From assembly GCA_017871115.1 (NCBI GenBank), contig JAFCIZ010000008.1:1532817-1596816 (forward strand): DNA of 64,000 nt. Reading direction: 5' to 3'. Positions 34,411-45,890 of the stretch are shown piece after piece; position 1 is the first letter of the stretch; each line of letters begins with the position of its first letter. The DNA is from Cunninghamella blakesleeana (Eukaryota; Mucoromycota; Mucoromycetes; Mucorales; Cunninghamellaceae). Both the position numbers and the translations under genes were made by a program. The notes below the pieces were generated by a model. It saw only the letters and a list, made by a program, of their open reading frames with translations, was not told the DNA's origin and did no database searches.

Positions 34411-35751
34411 ATGGACTATATTAATTATAAACCTGATGAAGCCTTGCTATATCTTTATGATGATGAATATGATGTAAATATGGGTGATGATTTGCCTAAC
34501 AATTTAACTGAATTGATTGGATATAAAGATATGAATGAAGAAGTGGATATGTTAATTACTGACAATTATGAAAATGAACTTGTTGAATCCATGAAGGCAA
34601 CCAGTATTCGAGAATTTACAGGAAAATATAAAAGATATAGTGAAAAACAGATTGCCAAGCTTATTAAGGGTTGTGAAGAAGAAGGTCTTTCAATACGTGC
34701 ATCAGCAATAGCAGCAGGAGTTCCACCGAGTTCAGCCAACGTATTGGTGAAGAGATACAATATGGCATCTAACGGTATCCTTCCAACACTTTCTGATAAC
34801 AAACCAAGGAGCCCAAAAAAACTTCTCCCAGAGCACACAGAGTTCCTTGTTGAGTACTTTGATGAAAATCCATCGGCGACCATCGAACAAGCTAAGAATG
34901 AACTTTTTGAAAAATTTAAAGGTCTTGAGATCAGTATATCAGGGCTACAAACGCATATCAAAACTAAATGTACCCTAACCTTAAAACAAGCGGAGAGATA
35001 TACCATGGATCGTGATTCACCCAGAACTATTGATTTAAGATTTAATATAATAACTGAATGGAAAAAAGTGGGTGTTGATTTTATGAAAAACTGTGTTTTT
35101 ATTGATGAGGCAGGTTTCAATTCCCATATGATAAGAAATCGTGCATGGTCAAAGGTTGGTAAACCAGCTACTGTAAAAGTACCTACCCAAAAAGGAATAA
35201 ATATTAGTATTATTGGTTGTATATCTCCATACGGTACAGTAAACTTTAGTAAAGTTGAATTAATAAGTCAAGCTGATGCAGATACACTTGAACAAGAATA
35301 TGCTGAGCAGAATTCCAATAAAAAAAGAAAAGCTAGTAATACGGTGAATAAAGACAATCAAAAATTAAAAAAAGGCACTACAGCATATCATGTTGTTGCT
35401 TTTATTCATAGTGTAATGGATGTATTAGATAGGCATGATAAAAAAAATCACTTTATTGTCATGGATAACTGTAGAATACACCATAGTAAATTTGTTGTAG
35501 AGGCTATTAAAAGTCGTGGATATAAGCCATTATTTATGCCACCTTATTCTCCATTTTTGAATCCAATTGAAGAGTGTTGGTCAAAAATAAAAAAAAATAT
35601 TAGAAGAAATCCACTTGGTAAGGACGATCAATTAACTCCACGTATTGCTGAAGCTTGTAGAGCAGTTACTGTGAAAGATTGTCTCGGCTGGATAAGTCAT
35701 TCAGAAAAATATTGGGAACGATGTTTACAAAAAGAAACTGGTTTAAAATGA
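34411..35751 (+). CDS. Tc1/mariner transposase (DD34E)
   Basis: A single exon of 446 residues. Residues 1-65 form an acidic extension not usual in the family. Residues about 70-190 contain the helix-turn-helix DNA-binding region (YSEKQIAKLIKG, RASAIAAGVPPSSANVLVKRY, then ISISGLQTHI). The catalytic DDE triad is Asp232 (FIDEAGFN), Asp352 (VMDNCRIHHS) and Glu387 (NPIEECWSKIKK), with 34 residues between the second and third. The first two are 120 apart, because of an insertion at about 291-323 that carries a basic NKKRKAS segment resembling a nuclear signal. PPYSPFLNPIEECW is the family signature. The gene lies between matching inverted repeats and has no breaks, so the enzyme is probably functional. 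A 184-codon antisense frame is a shadow. Confidence 0.93.
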   Translation: MDYINYKPDEALLYLYDDEYDVNMGDDLPNNLTELIGYKDMNEEVDMLITDNYENELVESMKATSIREFTGKYKRYSEKQIAKLIKGCEEEGLSIRASAIAAGVPPSSANVLVKRYNMASNGILPTLSDNKPRSPKKLLPEHTEFLVEYFDENPSATIEQAKNELFEKFKGLEISISGLQTHIKTKCTLTLKQAERYTMDRDSPRTIDLRFNIITEWKKVGVDFMKNCVFIDEAGFNSHMIRNRAWSKVGKPATVKVPTQKGINISIIGCISPYGTVNFSKVELISQADADTLEQEYAEQNSNKKRKASNTVNKDNQKLKKGTTAYHVVAFIHSVMDVLDRHDKKNHFIVMDNCRIHHSKFVVEAIKSRGYKPLFMPPYSPFLNPIEECWSKIKKNIRRNPLGKDDQLTPRIAEACRAVTVKDCLGWISHSEKYWERCLQKETGLK

Positions 35752-35789
35752 TTTTTTATTGTATTAAATTTATTGATCTAAAATAAATG

Positions 35790-35984
35790 ATCTAAAAGTA
35801 TTATCAAGTTAACTAAACATTTTTTTAAAATTGTTTAAAAAAAATAAAAGTATGAATAAAAAAAAAAAGAAAGTATCTAAAAAAAACTTTTTTGATAACC
35901 CAAACAAAAAAATAATATCTGAATTTTAATTTTTTTTTGTCCAAATAAAATTTTTATTTTGTCTAAATTCAAGTGGAAATACTG
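35790..35984 (-). repeat. Right terminal inverted repeat of Tc1/mariner element
   Basis: Reverse complement of the left repeat; ends ...CAAGTGGAAATACTG followed by the TA target duplication. Confidence 0.93.
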
Positions 35985-35986
35985 TA

Positions 35987-36453
35987 TATAGCTCAAAAAC
36001 ATATTGGTTATTGTTATGTATAATGAAATAAGCATTTTGCCAAGCAATATTAATCCCTCGGTTGTTTATTATTATTAGAAATTATATAGATAATCAGATA
36101 GTGCTTTTTTCCAGAAAGTCGATTCAATTTTAATAAAATACATATATATATGAAGATAGCTTCTCTCTTTTTCTTTTTCCCTCGAAATATCAACTTTTGA
36201 TGGTTGACTTCGGAGATCGAATTTTCAAAGTTGATATATTATAATTTTGTAAAGCTCCTGGCAAGTGGTTAATCTCCTTTTTTTTTTCTTACTTTTGCGT
36301 TCCTATTTTACTACTTTTTCTTATTTTATTTTTCTTTTTATTCTTCTTTTCCTTTTCCTTAACCTTTTTTTTAATACTTATATTTACTATTTTATTATTA
36401 CTTTATTTTATTTTGCATAATAATATTTAATATACTCATTCTTTATTATCATT
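35987..36453. other. Intergenic, septin promoter region
   Basis: Between the transposon and the septin. A strong inverted repeat surrounds 36183-36233: TCGAAATATCAACTTTGA and TCAAAGTTGATAT are complementary, giving a stem of about 13 bp with a loop containing GGTTGACTTCGGAGATCGAA. A long pyrimidine-rich tract (36280-36380) precedes the start codon. Confidence 0.5.
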
Positions 36454-38124
36454 ATGGCTGGTAAAGTTCTTTTACTGAATAAATAAATAAAAGTCAAAAA
36501 TAGAAATAATATACTTCAGCTTTTCTTTTTTATCATCAAAAAATAAAGTAAATAATAATTGGCTCATCATCTTTTTTAAATACATTTATATTTATTATTA
36601 AACAGATCAAACTAACGGAGCATTATCATCTGGTGTAAAATTTTAATAGACTTTAAATATTTCATTTTTATTTATAATAACATCATCTAGTTATAATATG
36701 TATCTGTATATATTATATTGACAACTTTTTTCTTTTTGTTATTATTATAGATTACAGTAGTACGAAAGAAACTTGCTGGATATGTTGGATTTGCTAATTT
36801 ACCCAATCAAGTTCATCGTAAATCTGTGAAGAAAGGATTTGAATTTACAGCTATGGTAGTAGGTAAAGTAAAATAAAAATAGGTTATTTATTGGAAAAGG
36901 TATATTGATATAGAAAAAAAGAGATTTTTTTAAAAAAAATTTATCGACTGCAGGGATAAACATAAAAAGGAGGTTATAAACTTAGTGAATGTAGGATTTT
37001 TTTTTTGTGTATATGTGTATATATTACATATTAGATGTATATATGTATGTATGTTTATGATGATGATGATTTTTTGTATATAATGTTATATTTAAACATT
37101 AAGGATTAAGGAGACTGGTGATAATAATTATATATATATATATATATAATTAACTTATATATCTATATTATTTTATTTATACGTTTTTATTATTTAGGTG
37201 AATCTGGACTTGGTAAATCAACTTTAGTAAATACACTTTTTAATACACAATTATATCCACCAAAAGAAAATGCTGAATTATCTCATGAAACTCCTCAAAC
37301 TGTTGAAATTCAATCTATCACTTCCGATATTGAAGAAAATGGTGTTAAACTTCGATTAACCGTTGTAGATACTCCTGGTTTTGGTGATTTTGTTAATAAT
37401 GAAGATAGGTAAAGAATGAATAATGGGCATCAATTAATAAATAAATAAATAAAAAGGATAGTCATATTTTATTTACTTATTTATATATTTATTTACTAAT
37501 TTATTTATTTAGCTGGAAGCCTATCCTTGATAGTATTGAATCTCGTTTTGATGCTTTTTTGGAACAAGAAAATCGTGTTAATCGCCGTAAATTGGTTGAT
37601 AATCGTATTCATGCCTGTATTTACTTTATTAGTCCTACTGGTCATGCGTAGGTTTTATTATTATTATTGTATAATTTTTATATATAGATTTAATGTTTTT
37701 AACGAATCATATCTTTTTTTTATTTTAAATATATAATGATATAAATTAGTTTGAAACCTTTGGATATTGAATTCATGCGTCGATTACACACTCGTGTCAA
37801 TTTAATTCCTGTCATTGCTAAAGCCGATACTTTAACTGAAGAAGAAGTAGCTGCCTTTAAAGAACGTATTTTAGCAGATATCAATTATCATAATATTCAA
37901 ATCTATCAAGCTCCTGCCTATGAATATGATGATGAAGAAACTATTGCTGAAAATAAAGAAATCATGTCTAAAATTCCATTTGCTGTAGTTGGTTCTGACA
38001 AGGAATTTGATGTAGATGGTGGTCGTCGTGTACGTGGTCGTAGCTACCCTTGGGGGGTAATTGAAGTGGATAACGAAGAACATTGTGACTTTGTTAAACT
38101 TCGTCAAATGTTAATTAGGTAAAG

Positions 38125-38167
<43 letters not shown>

Positions 38168-38706
38168 CATGTTAAATAAATAAGGATAATTAAAAAAAAT
38201 AACTTATTTCTCTCTCTTTTTCTAGAACTCATATGGAAGAACTTAAAGAATTTACCAATGATGTTTTATATGAAAACTACCGTACCGAGAAATTAACTGC
38301 TATGGGTATTCAACAAGACCCTAGTGTATTCAAGGAAGTTAACCCTATTCAAAAGATGGAAGAAGAACGTCTTGCTCATGAACAAAAATTAGCCAAGATG
38401 GAAGCTGAAATGAAGGCTGTTTTCCAAGCTAAAGTTCAAGAAAAGGAATCTAAACTTAAGATGTCTGAAGAAGAGGTAAGTGATAATATGATATTATATA
38501 TAAATATATATAAAAAGAAGAGTAAGGATTTTATTTACTTATCCCCTATTCTTATTATTGCTTAGTTATATGCTCGTCATAAAGAAATGAAGGAAGCTCT
38601 TGAAAAACAACGTTCTGATCTTGAAGAAAAGAAGCGTCGTTTGGAATCTGGTAGACCAATGACTCCTGAAAAGACTAAAAAGAAAGGATTCTCATTTAAC
38701 AAATAA
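36454..38706 (+). CDS. CDC3: Septin, Cdc3/AspB type
   Basis: Eight exons (36454-36460, 36606-36634, 36751-36862, 37198-37408, 37513-37647, 37750-38118, 38226-38475, 38566-38706) give 417 residues, phase closing. The first coding exon is only ATGGCTG. The conserved septin order is present: polybasic [20 protein letters not shown]-loop GESGLGKS, switch [11 protein letters not shown], then the AKADTLT G4 motif, the septin unique element [18 protein letters not shown], and a C-terminal coiled coil (about 325-395, heptads such as [19 protein letters not shown]). Septins polymerise into GTP-binding filaments at sites of growth and septation. Sequence style ([24 protein letters not shown]) fits the Cdc3/AspB group, where these residues are strongly conserved. 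The C-terminal KKGFSFNK tail is short and basic. Confidence 0.93.
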
Positions 38707-39750
38707 TTGATTAAATGATCTTTATATCTATTTATTGATTTATTTATATATTTCAAAAATCGTAAAAAAAAAAATATCTGTGATATTAAAAAAAAAAAAG
38801 TACCCTTATCTAAAAAATTGCGATTTTTTTAATTATTATTCCTTATTTTTCTTCTTAGTTTATCATAATCTTCATATTATAATCTTCCATCCTTTTTTTT
38901 AACGTCTATTTTCACCTTTTATAATTATTAATTTTATTAATATTATTACTATTATTATTTACCCATTAAAATAAATCATATATATCTTTATTGAAACCAA
39001 AAAAAAAGTAAAATTCATCAAAGACTTTAATTGTAAATGTAGATATTAGTACTATTATTTATTACTATGTTTTATAATAGAGTATATATATATATATATA
39101 TATAATAGCTTTAAACATATAATTCAATTTAACATAATTTTTTATAATTGGGTTGTATAAACATTCGTTTTTTTAAACACTTTCTATTAAATGATATATA
39201 AAAAAAATGACAAGATTATATACTTTATTTCCAAGAATTTCCTACCAGCGAATTATAACAGCTCACTTTGAAATAAAGTTTTATAAAAAATAAAATACAC
39301 AAAACCCTGTTAGGAAACCTTTGAAGATACTTTTTTTTATTCATTAATATATATTAAAAATAACCTCATTTGATTTTTTCTAACCAGATGATTCTAATAA
39401 TTATTTTAAACGATTGGTTTTGTAACAAAAATATAGAAAAAATAAAGCTTAAAGACAAGTAGTAGGATACTTTTTTTTTTTTTGAAAATTTTAAAAACCT
39501 GGTGGATTTTATTCCAACTTTTTTTAAACTGTAACTATTATTGTTATTATGATTGGTATTCTTTAGTATTACACTTAGTAATAGGATATGTACATTTAAA
39601 GTATAATTACATATATGATCTATTGAATATTAGATTATTATATTTAATTGTACACGCAATTTTTTTATTTTTTATTTTTAAAATAAAAAAAAATATAATG
39701 AATAGGAAAGTAATATATAACACTTATTAAGAATAAGTATTAAAACTTGT
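38707..39750. other. Intergenic between convergent genes
   Basis: About 1 kb of AT-rich DNA between septin (+) and CDK11-like (-) 3' ends, with A/T homopolymers and a TA tract (39082-39104). A frame at 39482-39730 is Leu/Tyr/Ile-rich chance sequence. No gene. Confidence 0.55.
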
Positions 39751-40761
39751 TTATCCTAATTTTAACCTAAATCCACCTTTATCAGGTATTTGCCCAGCAA
39801 AAAGAGTGCCTTCCAATTCATTTTCACCAGAATGAGTTACATGAGGTGCTGATGGACTTAAAATGCGTTTTCTATTTGTTATTATTATTATTATGATATA
39901 AATAAATAAAAATTACAAAAAAAGAGTGATTGAAGTGTTAATATTTTTGTTATATTGTAATCAAAAATGATAAGAATATGGTCAATTATTTAACTTACTT
40001 TTCACCAGAGCCTTTCGATGGCCAAGACTGGAAAAGAGATGGATCTTTTGGTAAAGGACTTTCACTATGTAAGAAATAAAAGTATTTGGTGAGTGCAAGT
40101 CAAATGGTTTTATAATAAAATAAATAAATAAATAAAATCTAATGGATTAAAAAATAATATATAAATATTACCTAAAATAGGGGTGCTTTAAGGCTTCTTC
40201 GGCAGTAATTCGTTGGTCAGGATCATATGCTAAAAGTTTTAGCATCAAATCCATACCAGCTTCAGTCAAATAAGGAAATTTTGCTCGTATATTACTTGTT
40301 CTATATTATTATTATCATAATAGTGATAATAGAAAAGAAAAAAAGGGTATTTCATTTAGCATTTATACACAAGTTGATAATATATACTCTATAATAATAT
40401 ATAAATCTTACGGTTGATCGATAAATGCAATATTGTTGGCATGAGGTAAATCTTTGAACCCTGGCCATGATTTTTCAGTGGGCATTCCTAATAATTTAAA
40501 GATCTAACATTGAGGTATAATTAGTATATTTATTTATATAATTGTTCAATCATTCTTTTATTCCTCCATTTATTCTTACTTTATCTACTTGATCTATTTC
40601 ACTTCTACCAGCAAATAATGGTTCATTATTAATCATTTCAGCAAATATGCATCCAATGGACCACATATCAATAGCTGTTGTATATTCTTTACCACCTAGT
40701 AATAACTCTGGAGCTCTATTATATATATATATGTTATTTATTAAATAAACCATTCATACAT

Positions 40762-40793
<32 letters not shown>

Positions 40794-41761
40794 GCTTATT
40801 TTTTTTTTTTTACCTGTACCATAATGTTACTACTAATTGGGTCATATCTCCCATAGGGCTACCATAAATTCTTGCTAATCCAAAATCTGCTACTTTTATT
40901 TCCCCTCTATTATTTAATAATAAGTTGCTTGTTTTAAGATCACGATGAATAATCCAATTATCGTGCATTAGTTCGACGGCTGATAGTAATTGTATCATTA
41001 AAGTTTTAATTTCGGATTGCAAAAATGTTGTTTGCATATCTGTCATTAATGTTTTTAAATCATGGTCAATAAAATCCATCACTATATATACTCTATTAAT
41101 AATCATAATCATAATAATATACATATAATATAATCAATACATTTGCTTTTTTTTATTATTATTTAATATTATTAAATTAACATATATGCATCCTATTGTA
41201 ACTATTATATACTTACTGATCCATTCGACTTCCCATAACAATTTCACGCACATTTACTATATTAGGGTGTTTTGCAATCATTAACGTATGTATTTCTCTT
41301 AAACTTGTAATAGGAAATCCATTTTTTTCTTTATCTAATTTTAGTTTTTTAACGGCAACAATATCGCCAGTTTCTTTTTCTTTTGCTCTAAAAACGATAC
41401 CATAGGATCCTTCTTCAATATGATTTAATCGTTCGTACACGTCAACTGATCGACAAGATTCAAGTAATACAGGTGGATCTAAATTAGCTAAATCTAAAGT
41501 GGAAATATTTGTTGATATATTACTAGGTGTTGAAGAGGGGGAAGGATTTATGATGGGTTGATCTATTTTTTTTTTTATTAAAGGGATTAGGGTAGATTTA
41601 GATGTATTTTCTGTTGCTGTTGGTATTGGTGTTGAAGTCTTTTTAACTAAAGGTTTTATTAATTGAGATGGTGTAGCTTTTTTTTTGGTACGTATTTTTT
41701 TATTTGATTCATCTTCACTTTCGTCTGATTCCCATTTTGATTTCTTTGGAAGTGAAGACAT
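39751..41761 (-). CDS. Cyclin-dependent kinase, CDK11/PITSLRE family
   Basis: Seven exons on the minus strand (41761-41217, 41092-40814, 40715-40580, 40503-40412, 40300-40172, 40064-39999, 39871-39751) give 455 residues, phase closing. The start [17 protein letters not shown] is chosen because an in-frame upstream extension is a hydrophobic low-complexity run. A basic/Ser-rich N-terminus (1-110) precedes the kinase domain: [18 protein letters not shown], cyclin-binding helix PITSLREI (the family name motif), [41 protein letters not shown]. The tail ends GGFRLKLG as in fungal members. CDK11-type kinases pair with L-type cyclins and act in transcription and splicing. Every intron is GT-AG and the joins restore conserved motifs, for example QVYIVMDF. 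Confidence 0.92.
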
Positions 41762-42588
41762 ATTATAATTTAAAAGGTTGAGTAAAAATAAAAGAGCAAG
41801 TAAAAGAAAAAAACATTTTTTTTTTTTGAAAAAATGCTCTACCATATAACTTTTTTAAACATCGGACCTTAGATTTTTTTTTGGAAATTTTTCTCCCTAA
41901 CATTTTATACTTGCACCTCCACTGAAATAAGTTAAAAGAGCAATATAAAAAAGGTTACTTCTAAAGAATTTTACTACAGACAGAAAAATTTATAATAAAT
42001 TATAATACAATATATATATATACATAGCTGTCGAAAAAATACTAACAGTAAAAACTCTCTGTAATTAATATTTTTATTCCAAATATACTTTTTATATTTT
42101 TTAAAAAAAGCGTCATTAACCAGTGGGCATCCATCTATTAATATATAGCTTAAAATAATACGAAAATGACAAAAGAGTATAATATAGCTATTGTAAGCTT
42201 TTTGTTTTAAAGATGCAGCTTAATTTAAAATGATAAAATAATTATTAACTCGTTAGTATCCATCTGTCAAAATAAATCTCTTCTTTATCTAATAAGGGTG
42301 TAATTGATATATCAAACTCAACTAAAATGGATGGGATCAATTTCTATTCTATTTTCGAAAAAAAAAAAAAAAGAAAAGAAATATAATTTTTCTACTAATA
42401 CTTGAACAAGAGCTTTTAAAAAATCTTGTTCAAAAAAAACATTATTACTATTTTTTTTCATCTTTTCCCCAGGTATAATTTACCACAATAATAAGTAATT
42501 GCAATTTAGTAATATGTGTATTTTTTTTTGTACCATTCACTCCAGTGTCTGTTGATAAATGTAAAAATTAAATAAAAAAATAGAAGCT
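41762..42588. other. Intergenic
   Basis: AT-rich upstream region of the CDK11-like gene. Two similar segments, ATTAACCAGTGGGCATCCAT near 42114 and ATTAACTCGTTAGTATCCAT near 42244, are spaced 130 bases apart. No gene was seen. Confidence 0.5.
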
Positions 42589-42903
42589 ATGGGTAAGATG
42601 AACAAATCTCATATTAAAAATTTAAATATGCTGATCCTCATTTCCAGACAATGGATCTTGGGAGACTCTAAAGGCTATGCCATCTATCCTGATAATATTG
42701 AAATTAGCAGTGGTTGGATATTGGGTAAGTTTTTTTGTAAGAGTTGGCCTTGTGATATTAACCTTTATTTGCAAATGAATGCTATTGTTATTTTACTAAT
42801 ATAGCTCTTATTTGTTTTATTATCGTAGGAAATAAGTTTAAGTTGTTGTATGAGAGCAGGTTGTCATAAATGTTTTGAAAAAAAGACTTTCAAATATTTA
42901 TAA
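42589..42903 (+). CDS. Possible spliced micro-protein (very uncertain)
   Basis: A tentative model only. Exon ATGG (42589-42592), a 55-base GT-AG intron, then 42648-42724 encode MDNGSWETLKAMPSILIILK and VVGYW, a short segment with one hydrophobic helix. Alternative acceptors follow: one ends the product within about ten residues (LLFVLLS), another (atcgtag, about 42829) gives a Cys-rich ending ISLSCCMRAGCHKCF. The helix plus in-frame splice sites caught attention, but no family is recognised and the unspliced 71-codon frame is equally possible. Confidence 0.2.
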
Positions 42904-43317
42904 AACATTGTATTACAAAGAATATAGTAATAGTAATAATAATAATAGAACTTGTATTGAAGATAATGATTTTGGATAGAGATAACGAAAGAGTTGATAA
43001 TAATGTTAGTGATCATGGCGATGAAAAGTCTTCTAAGTATATCAATGGGAAAAGCATGAGGGAGATTGATATAGGTGTTTTTTTTTAAAAAAAAAAGGAA
43101 TAGTCATTATTCTGTTTTTTCTTTCAAACGCGAATAAACATATTTGAGGAAACAAATATAAAATATCGAATTCGTGTTTATAAACCAGAATAAATCATGC
43201 AATCATTGTTATTATTAGTCAAAAAGAAGGGAAAGAAGAGAAATAATAATAATAATAATAATAACAAAAGTGCTATTAATAATGATAATAAAGAGAGCAT
43301 GATTTATATGATTATCA
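42904..43317. other. Intergenic, AT-rich
   Basis: AAT tracts and purine-rich sequence downstream of the phosphatase gene (-). No gene seen. Confidence 0.55.
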
Positions 43318-44016
43318 TTATTTCAATTGAAGTTGTAAATAATCTAAATAAAGAGGGTGTTTAGGGTCAAATTGAAAATCCATATTTTGATACAATTGTA
43401 GTTGATTTTTAAATCCAGAATTAGGATCAATAAAGGGTCTAACTTGTTTAATTTTTACCAAAGCTACTTTCCATCTTAAACGTTCTTTTGTCATATAATA
43501 AGCTGTCACTATGGTTGGACTTCTTGATACACCTGCAAGACAATGAACTAATATATGTTCCTTATTATTTATAGCTTGATCAATGAATTCTATTGCTTCT
43601 GGGAACCATTTGATAATATTTGTTTCCGGCTGATCCGAAATAGGTATAATCTACAATATCCCCTTTCCCAAATAATAAAAATTAAATAAATAAAAATGGT
43701 ATATAAATATATGATTATCACGCAGCGTTGTTATTATTATCACCTTGTGTATATAATCAGATTCAGGGTAAATATGTTGAAAATGGCCAATAGATAGAAT
43801 TCTTTTTATTTTATTTTTTGTCAGAAAAGACTTTGATTCAAATGCTGCGTAACTTCCAATCCATATATATGGTAATACTTCTTGACCAAGACTAGTCATC
43901 ATGATACCACCAGGTTTTCCATCCGAATCCCCTAATTTTTCATATAAATGAGAATGGTCCTCCATAGTAACTGTATGCATTTCATCTATTTCATCTATTC
44001 CATTGTCTAAAGGCAT
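43318..44016 (-). CDS. Dual-specificity protein phosphatase
   Basis: Two exons on the minus strand (44016-43744 and 43650-43318) give 201 residues, phase closing. The domain starts near residue 45 with EVLPYIWIGSYAAFESKSFL, followed by IKRILSIG, typical of the DSP entry strand. The catalytic P-loop VHCLAGVSRSPTIV supplies the nucleophilic Cys and the invariant Arg. The expected Asp general acid most probably lies in IPISDQPETNI just after the splice. VRPFIDPNSGFKNQL is the conserved closing helix. Such enzymes remove phosphate from Tyr and Ser/Thr of MAP kinases or other targets. The first 40 residues are acidic and unstructured. The target is not predictable. Confidence 0.88.
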
Positions 44017-44477
44017 GATATATTATATGTTGTATACTATCTACAGATTGACTTTTAAGAAAGAAAAAGAAATGGAAAAAAACTATCGAGTAAAAAGAAG
44101 GTCGGAGTTGTATATATTTTGGTAAAAAAAATTTTCAAAGCTTTATTGAATTATTCTTTAGGCAAAAGGTACCATGAAAAAATTTGTACTTGAGTTTTAA
44201 TAGTTTTTTAAAAGTGTTTGAATAGTACTAATAAAAACCATATGATCTTTTTTTTTTTTTTTGTTTCAATGTTTGCTATTTTTACTTTATTTATTATATT
44301 TAAAAGTGAGCAAAGTAAAAAAAAAAAAGAATAATGTCTAATAAAATGATATATAAATAACACACATATACATATATGAGGGAGGATTATGAATGAAGAA
44401 AAAAAAAAAAACGTAGGAATAAATAAAAGTATACAATGAATTATATATATATATATATATATATATTAATTTTTTTT
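44017..44477. other. Intergenic
   Basis: Poly-T and poly-A tracts and a (TA)n run at 44443-44466 between two minus-strand genes. No gene. Confidence 0.6.
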
Positions 44478-45321
44478 TTAATATGGATTATGTTCAACTT
44501 GTTGATATTGTTGACCATAAGTTTGAGGTGTCATTAAATTTTGAGGAGGAGGAGGGGTATGTTGTTGATTTAAAGGTGTTTGACTAGTATAATTTTGAGA
44601 TAATTCATCATCGACCATTAATTCTTTAACTTCCCATACATTTTGTTTATTTCCAACAGAAAATTCCAAATCTTCCTTTGTAATAGAATCCCAATATTTA
44701 TAAACCATCATGACAGCTAATAAAGTACAAATTGCACCAAAGAATAATCCGTCTACATAATGTTTAACTTGGTCACAAATAACAACCGAGAAAATAAACA
44801 TAATAATAAGTCCAATAATGAAGAATGCTGTGCCAAATAATATATCCCCTAATGGCCATCTATCATCTAATGTGTTGACAACAAGAATGATTTGTGATAT
44901 AACGTATACAACAAAACAAATACCATTGATGATAAAGTAAAATACCCATAAAGCTCCAGGTGAATTATATGAAAAAGGTGAGAGGTTTTTAAATGTTGCA
45001 ATAGCAATAGCACCAACACAAATAAATAATGCAAATGAACTTAATCGAATAGACTAAATAAATAGTTATGAAGAAAAAACAAAGAAATTCAAGATTAGAT
45101 ATGATTTTTACTAGCATTGTTATTATTATTATTTATATTTGGTTATATATTTACCCAGAGTGATAATGGGGTACCATCTTCTGCAAACTGGAAACCAACA
45201 AAACCATTAAGTAATAAACACCAAAAAGTAGCACTAATAAGGCCCATATGAATTGCTGCAAACCACTATATATATACATATATATATACATATTTAAAAA
45301 AAAAAAAAAGAGGAAAGGGTA

Positions 45322-45354
<33 letters not shown>

Positions 45355-45686
45355 GGATTTATAATTATTATTATTGTTGTTATTATTCATTACGGGATAA
45401 ACTGGAGATGAAATTGGAATAATACCGGTAACAAGAAACATTTCCATAAAAGTACATAACATATAAAGATAAAAGAACATGACAATTTCTTTACGACCAA
45501 CAGCAGTATATTTAGAACGAATATGATAAACCATAATGGCTGTCATGATAATAGCCACAATATCAATAATTAAAGTTGCTATAAATAAATAAATATAAAT
45601 AAATATAAACAAAATAATGACAATAAAAAAAATAAAAAGTGAAAAAATATAAATATATTTAAATATCATCTACTATTGATCTATCA

Positions 45687-45721
<35 letters not shown>

Positions 45722-45890
45722 CTATTTTACCTGGTTGAAATATAAGATTACCACCTAAATCTACATTACGAGAATAACATACAGGTTCAACACCATCATA
45801 TTGACCAATAAGTGGACAAAAACTGAGGGCAATAGTTCTACATACACCTTCAAAATTAAAGGCACCAAATTCAAATGTAATTGCAACCAT
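44478..45890 (-). CDS. CHS7: Chitin synthase export chaperone, CHS7 family
   Basis: Four exons on the minus strand (45890-45731, 45578-45394, 45265-45155, 45053-44478) give 343 residues, phase closing. The signature region is nearly contiguous across exons: [19 protein letters not shown], then a first membrane helix, [20 protein letters not shown], and [21 protein letters not shown]. Seven membrane helices are predicted. The cytosolic tail is Gln/Pro-rich ([19 protein letters not shown]). In yeast Chs7 lets chitin synthase Chs3 leave the ER and later stays with it at the plasma membrane, so this gene belongs to cell-wall synthesis. Single-exon frames at 45151-45669 extend into introns and are not real. 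Confidence 0.93.

Larger units (their letters stand above)
33947..35984 (+). mobile_element. Intact Tc1/mariner DNA transposon
   Basis: A 2,038-bp element with inverted ends CAGTATTTCCACTTG...CAAGTGGAAATACTG, flanked on both sides by TA (33945-33946 and 35985-35986), the target duplication of the Tc1/mariner superfamily. The terminal inverted repeats are long (33947-34142 and 35790-35984, about 195 bp) and differ at only a few positions, mainly A-run length and two substitutions. The enclosed transposase is uninterrupted. Long near-identical ends and an intact gene point to recent insertion and possible current activity. Confidence 0.93.

Noticed and set aside
34566..35120. 184-codon minus-strand frame
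   Set aside because: Antisense of the transposase coding region; transposase motifs are on the plus strand.
39482..39730. 82-codon plus-strand frame
   Set aside because: No motif, strongly biased to Leu/Tyr/Ile, in convergent 3' region.
45151..45669. 172-codon minus-strand frame with Tyr/Ile and Asn repeats
   Set aside because: Runs through two introns of the CHS7-like gene; only 45394-45578 and 45155-45265 are exons.
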